Position numbers and translations under genes: made by a program. A stretch of DNA of 64,000 bases, from contig CM041089.1 in the NCBI GenBank assembly GCA_023079485.1, positions 15,099,660 through 15,163,659 of the forward strand. The letters are read 5' to 3'. This stretch comes from Archilochus colubris (Eukaryota; Chordata; Aves; Apodiformes; Trochilidae). The notes beneath the pieces are model-generated. The model was not told the DNA's origin, did no database searches, and worked only from the letters and a program-made list of their open reading frames with translations. Every line of letters begins with the position of its first letter. Positions within the stretch are counted from its first letter, which is position 1. Shown here one piece after another: positions 59,671 through 64,000 of this stretch.

Positions 59671-59856
59671 TCAGAGAGATCCCATGTGCTGCTGCAGATC
59701 CCAATGCTCCTGCAGGGTGTACAGATTTGCCAGGTCCATGTCAAAGCCTGCAGAGAGGCTGAGGCAGATCTCCACCTGGTCAAACTCTTTCCCAAAAAGG
59801 AGGTTTGTTTGGAAGAGGACTGGCAAACTGAATTCCTGTGGTAGATCAGGCAGCTT
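59671..59856 (-). other. Exon-like open frame of unknown identity
   Basis: On the complement a good acceptor (atttttttccctgcag) is followed by a 61-codon open frame to TGA: it starts KLPDLPQEFSLPVLFQ and ends with LANLYTLQEHWDLQQHMGSL. The composition is protein-like, with alternating hydrophobic and charged residues, but I do not recognise a family. A partner exon was not found upstream. It may be a terminal exon, a gene relic or chance. Confidence 0.25.
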
Positions 59857-60349
59857 CTGCAGGGAAAAAAATATGGCTGGAGAGCATCTGGGAACCAAGA
59901 GAAGTTTGTTTTAGCCACAGCAGCTGGACTGATACACCAAGAAGTTCCTTAACACCAATTAGCTTGTCAGCAGGTGGATAAAAGGCTTCCTTGCACAATT
60001 CAAAGCAATGCTCTAGTTAACTACATATCTAAGGAAAGGGTTTTAAATTGCACGATGGGCTGAGGAATTATACAGCTGGGGCTTCTCTTTCCTGGCACGG
60101 GCAATTATAAGGAACAGAGACATAACTGAATTTGCTGCATCCTTCACTCTGTGAAGCACAGGGAGGCTCAGCCCCAGCCAAAAGCATCCACTGAGCATGC
60201 ATGGGATGTGCTCATGGCAAGAAGAGAGTGCAGAGAGCAGCTCAAAGGCTTTGGTTTTCGGCATGCACTGTGGCATCATGGAAAGTAGGAAATATAGTAA
60301 ATATGTCAAAGTAGTAAATGCCAAGTAGAATGTAGTAAAGGTGCCATTT

Positions 60350-60592
60350 GAAGAATATTTTGTTGGACAAATTGGATATGAGGAAGGAGTCCTTCACTGA
60401 GGGGCTGGAGCAGGGTCCCTACGGAGGTGGTGATGGTACCAAGATTGTCTGTGTGTGAGAGCACTTGGGCAATGCTGTTAGATGGCTGGTTTAACTCTGA
60501 AGTTGCCCTGGGTGCAGTCAAAAGTTGAACTTGATGTTCCTCATGGACGCCTTTCAGCTCAGGATATTCTATGATTCTAATGATTCTGAATT
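60350..60592 (+). mobile_element. Old CR1 3' end
   Basis: The sequence aaggagtccttcactgaggg and ggaggtggtgatgg resembles the CR1 ORF2 end. After that, gttgaacttgatgttcctca and aggatattctatgattctaa form the CR1 3' end with one tail unit. It is strongly diverged. Confidence 0.65.
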
Positions 60593-63500
60593 CAGTGAAT
60601 AGTTAGGTACTGGTTATTTACTTCCAAACTTTTTTTGATTTAGCCATGTCTCATGTGGTGTGCTGCTCTAAGCTTTGATTCCAACCACTCCTCGTACAAA
60701 TATTATTATGAGAACATTTTTACTCTGAAAGCTGAGATATTGCATAGATTTATCTTCTTGCCTTTTAAAAAGGAAAGCAATAAGCTAATCTAAGAGACAA
60801 AGGTATGTCAGGCTTCCTATGTTTAAAAGTTTGAGCTCTTCTGATGTAAATGTATTTATCTTAAATTGTTCAAAACAGAAACTTCATTTCTGCCATGTAA
60901 ACTTTTTCTTAACAATGAATGTAGTAATTACAGAGCCACTCCAAACTGAATATCCACAAGACTTGGAGATTTAGAACAGCTGGTTTGTGTTATTCACAGT
61001 CCACTTACTCAGACTGGTTGGAATGGAGCAGGGATGCTCTTTTCTCCATTTGCTGGCTTGGGGCTTGGTAAGACATGAGTGCCCAGGAGACTTTAGGGAA
61101 ACTCATACATAGATCTCTAGCTGTGAAATGTGCTCAGGAGGAGCTGAGTTTGTCCTGCTCAGAACAATTTGGGTTCAGCACTAAGCAGATTGTGTTGCAG
61201 ATTGCTGGTGGAGATGTGGCTTTTGTTAGTGTAAAACCAGAAGAGAATGGGGCACTCTTTTTCCCCTGAGCTCCCTCCAGCTCATGAGGGATTCCTAATT
61301 CCCAAACCACGGAAGACAGCTTTACAGTTTGTCATCAGATGTTTCCTACACCTCAAAATCCTTCTGGATTTTTTAGTTAGCAGCTCTTGTAGCCCCTACA
61401 TGTCAGGAAAAGAAGTGCATGTTCTTCTCTTCTGCTGCTTTCAATGCCCCATTAAAAATATTTCTTGCGTCTCACTCCCCCAAGCTCAGATGTTAAATCT
61501 CCCTGGGGTGCAAGTAACTGAACAATATAGGACTTACACACAATAGGATACCTTTAATTTTAGAGCATAAAGAAACATTCTGATGTTGTGTCAGCATCAA
61601 AAGGGAAGGGAAATGCTCTGTTCCCATGAATTCCAAGAGCAGACTTGGATGTGACTCTCAAGGAATGCAGAGGGAGTGGTGCTCTCCAGAGCAGCTCACT
61701 GGCACCTGTGACACTGGAGCAGCCTCCAGACCTCTCATGGCAAGGATTATTTGCACCACTATTTACTTAGGACTCAGGCAGGGTTTGTGTGAGAGTCCTG
61801 GTGTTGCAACAACTGCTGTGTTACTCAACCATCTTCCCAGATGACTGGTTAATAAATAACAATCAAGATTTGTAAAATCACTTGTACCAAGTTTTCATCA
61901 GCTTGAAAGGGAGAAAACTGAGCTACCACATAGTGCTTAATTTGGAAATCTATTAAATACCTGTCATGGAGCACAACATCCTCTGGTTAAAGAGGCAACC
62001 GGTTTTATTCTGTTTTCAGAGGGCTTCTAATCTGGATTAATTGCTCGATGACCATTTTCTAGTTGTCCCAAGCAGCTGTGTTATTCCTCTGTGTCAAAAT
62101 GCAAAGCAGAATTATTTAATTACAAAATGCCACAGCAAAACAACCTCAGCAGCCTGCAACACTATCCCAATAACAATCATCAGTGAGCTTAATTCTGGGG
62201 TCTGAAGAGCTGCAGTGTGCAGCTTTGAAGTTTACATAGATCACAAAATCACTTTGGCTTTTTATAAATGTTCACCTCAGCTCCTGGGCATTATCACTCG
62301 TTGTGTCTGAATGAAGTCCATTTATCTGGATGATGTATAGTGTTTCACAGAAAAAATCACTCATTTTATGCCAATATGGAAATAAAAGGATCATTGAAAG
62401 TCTAAACACTTGTACAATAACCAGATATTGTTAGTCAAAGACACCAGGGGTAACAACTGACTCTGCAAATGCTATTTGATCTTTTGGAAGACCTTTTTTT
62501 CTCAATAAATTTGAATCAATTTTTTAATTAGCACAAGAAATAAAGTGATGTGTTTCCTTCTATAAATGGAAATGATGAGTTAAAATGCCTCAGACAGGCT
62601 AAGAAATCCTCAGTACCTGGCTGAAACTGAAAACATTGTTTTCTAGGTTTCAGGCTAGCATACATGAAAATCAACATTTATGTGTGTGTGAGTGTCAGTG
62701 TCAGGAAGAAGAAGACATCTCCCTGAAATGCTTTACATCTCTTGGCTCTGCTGATCCTGCTGTATTTACCCACGTGTGTGCTTTAAGTCCAGTGACCACT
62801 CTTTGGCAGGCAGCTCCCCAAGAAGAATCATTCTGCTGCATATTTGGAAACTTTTTCTTAACTTAATGACCTTTCTTTAACCTCAGGCCAGGCTGCTGGT
62901 TGTTATCACCCAAATATTTCTGGGTGAGGTGGAGCTGAAGGCATTGCCCAGAACCTGGATCTTGCAGCTCCATCCCTGCACTTGCTGCAGGTTTGGCTCC
63001 CCAAAAATAGGGAAACTTCTCCCTACCACCTCCTCATTCCAGCTCTGCCCATGATGAAAGTCTAACAGCCCACAAGGAAATCAACATCTAAAAATCATTC
63101 TGTGGCTTAAGTGATAAACTCTGACAGGATGCCATAAAAACTACCTCAATTACTCAAGGACAATCTGTGTCAGAGCTGAAACTACAATGTCTGGAATCCA
63201 TATCTGGAATCCACCCTTTTACAGACTAACAGAGGGAAGAAACTGTAGAATGCTTGAATAACCAGCAGTACTGGAGTTGCAAGATCCATCACAAATCAGT
63301 TATTTCAGCTTGATATTAGTCCATTGCTATGTATTGCTGCATAATGAGCAAAAGGGGAGAAAAAAATATATAAATTGTACAAGTCCAAGTAATTTTAAGA
63401 TTAGTCTGTTTTCTACCTTGGGTCAATAACATTTTGAAAGGTTTTTAGAAATTTACACATTTTTATTTTACTGCTGGCTGTTGTTAAAGCAATATATTGA

Positions 63501-64000
63501 TGTGAGGTGGCTCTCCAATCTTTTTATAGTGTTGTCTTTAAAAGTAGAGCATTTATTACAACATTAATGGCAGCTACAAGAACATAAGGAAGACTCCTAG
63601 CAGTCTTTGCTCCTGCTGGGTCCATTCTGTGTCCAGAGGATGCTCTCAGGTTCCTCACAGCACACAGGCTCTGAGCATTCAACACGAGCACTGACAGTGC
63701 CTGTGGCTTGTCACAGTGCATTACCAGCTTTGTCCTACAAAATTCCCTTCAACCTTTTTATTAGTGACCATTATTACATCCATGGTAATTAATTTTATGG
63801 CTTTTTCCCCCCTCCACAGTCACCACATCATTTCCACCTCATGGAACAGCCCCCAGCTTCTGCAGCCAATTTGTCTGAGCTTCAGAAAATATCCAGAGGT
63901 GGCTCTGGCATGTTCTTCCTTGGACCAGGCTTCTTTAGGTTCCTGGCTGTAAACTTCCACAGCAGAATTCATAATACAGAAAACAATTACTCCAAGGCCT
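60593..64000. other. Intergenic, AT-rich, no gene seen
   Basis: AT-rich unique sequence to the end of the window, with stops in all frames at short intervals. Nothing recognisable was found. Some calm AT-rich stretches (62090-62420) could be conserved non-coding DNA, which a single sequence cannot show. Confidence 0.45.

Larger units (their letters stand above)
57901..60349. other. Intergenic with an inverted repeat
   Basis: No gene was established. It contains the 116-bp inverted repeat arms (58401-58516 and 59314-59429), a T-rich tract (58656-58680) and an exon-like minus-strand frame at 59671-59856, each listed separately. Confidence 0.45.

Noticed and set aside
59391..59918. 175-codon minus-strand frame overlapping the exon-like segment
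   Set aside because: It runs through the putative acceptor and into the inverted-repeat arm. The alternative frame after the acceptor looks more protein-like.
33106..64000. Search for the mammalian neighbours CHKA, C11orf24 and LRP5
   Set aside because: No segment matching their conserved motifs was seen. They may lie outside the window.

Overview
This window is nuclear DNA from a bird, probably a songbird. Interspersed repeats are almost all CR1 LINEs (at least thirteen pieces on both strands), with a pair of short class II-like retroviral LTRs. The one gene that can be named is a vertebrate histone methyltransferase with GT-AG introns. CR1 dominance is the main reason for calling it avian; the songbird call is weaker.

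Layout. Positions 1-2600 are intergenic, with CR1 pieces and a solo LTR nested inside one of them. Positions 2640-4720 form a large CpG island with a YY1-type site and the probable untranslated first exon of KMT5B (SUV420H1). KMT5B runs on the + strand: ATG at 11213, eight further coding exons between 12185 and 30226, stop at 31694, and a 3' UTR of about 1.4 kb with several poly(A) signals up to about 33.1 kb. All junctions keep frame. The joined product is 857 residues with an intact SET domain and post-SET cysteines. The symmetrical 69-nt exon that follows codon 102 in mammals (about 23 residues) was not found by eye in the 8.6-kb intron 3. Read-through of the exon 10 donor would give a 379-residue short isoform, matching the human 393-residue form.

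Positions 33.1-64 kb hold no gene I can identify. This stretch carries seven of the CR1 pieces, including two with reverse-transcriptase regions and one 5' piece with ORF1. It also holds a second copy of the solo LTR with a perfect 6-bp target duplication, a 116-bp inverted repeat, minisatellites and one isolated minus-strand exon-like frame. The mammalian neighbours (CHKA, C11orf24, LRP5) were not recognised.

I see no new multi-gene system. The most useful observations are the apparent absence of the conserved KMT5B exon, the read-through isoform, the overlapping upstream ORF, the T31 splice acceptor, the nested LTR and the inverted repeat.
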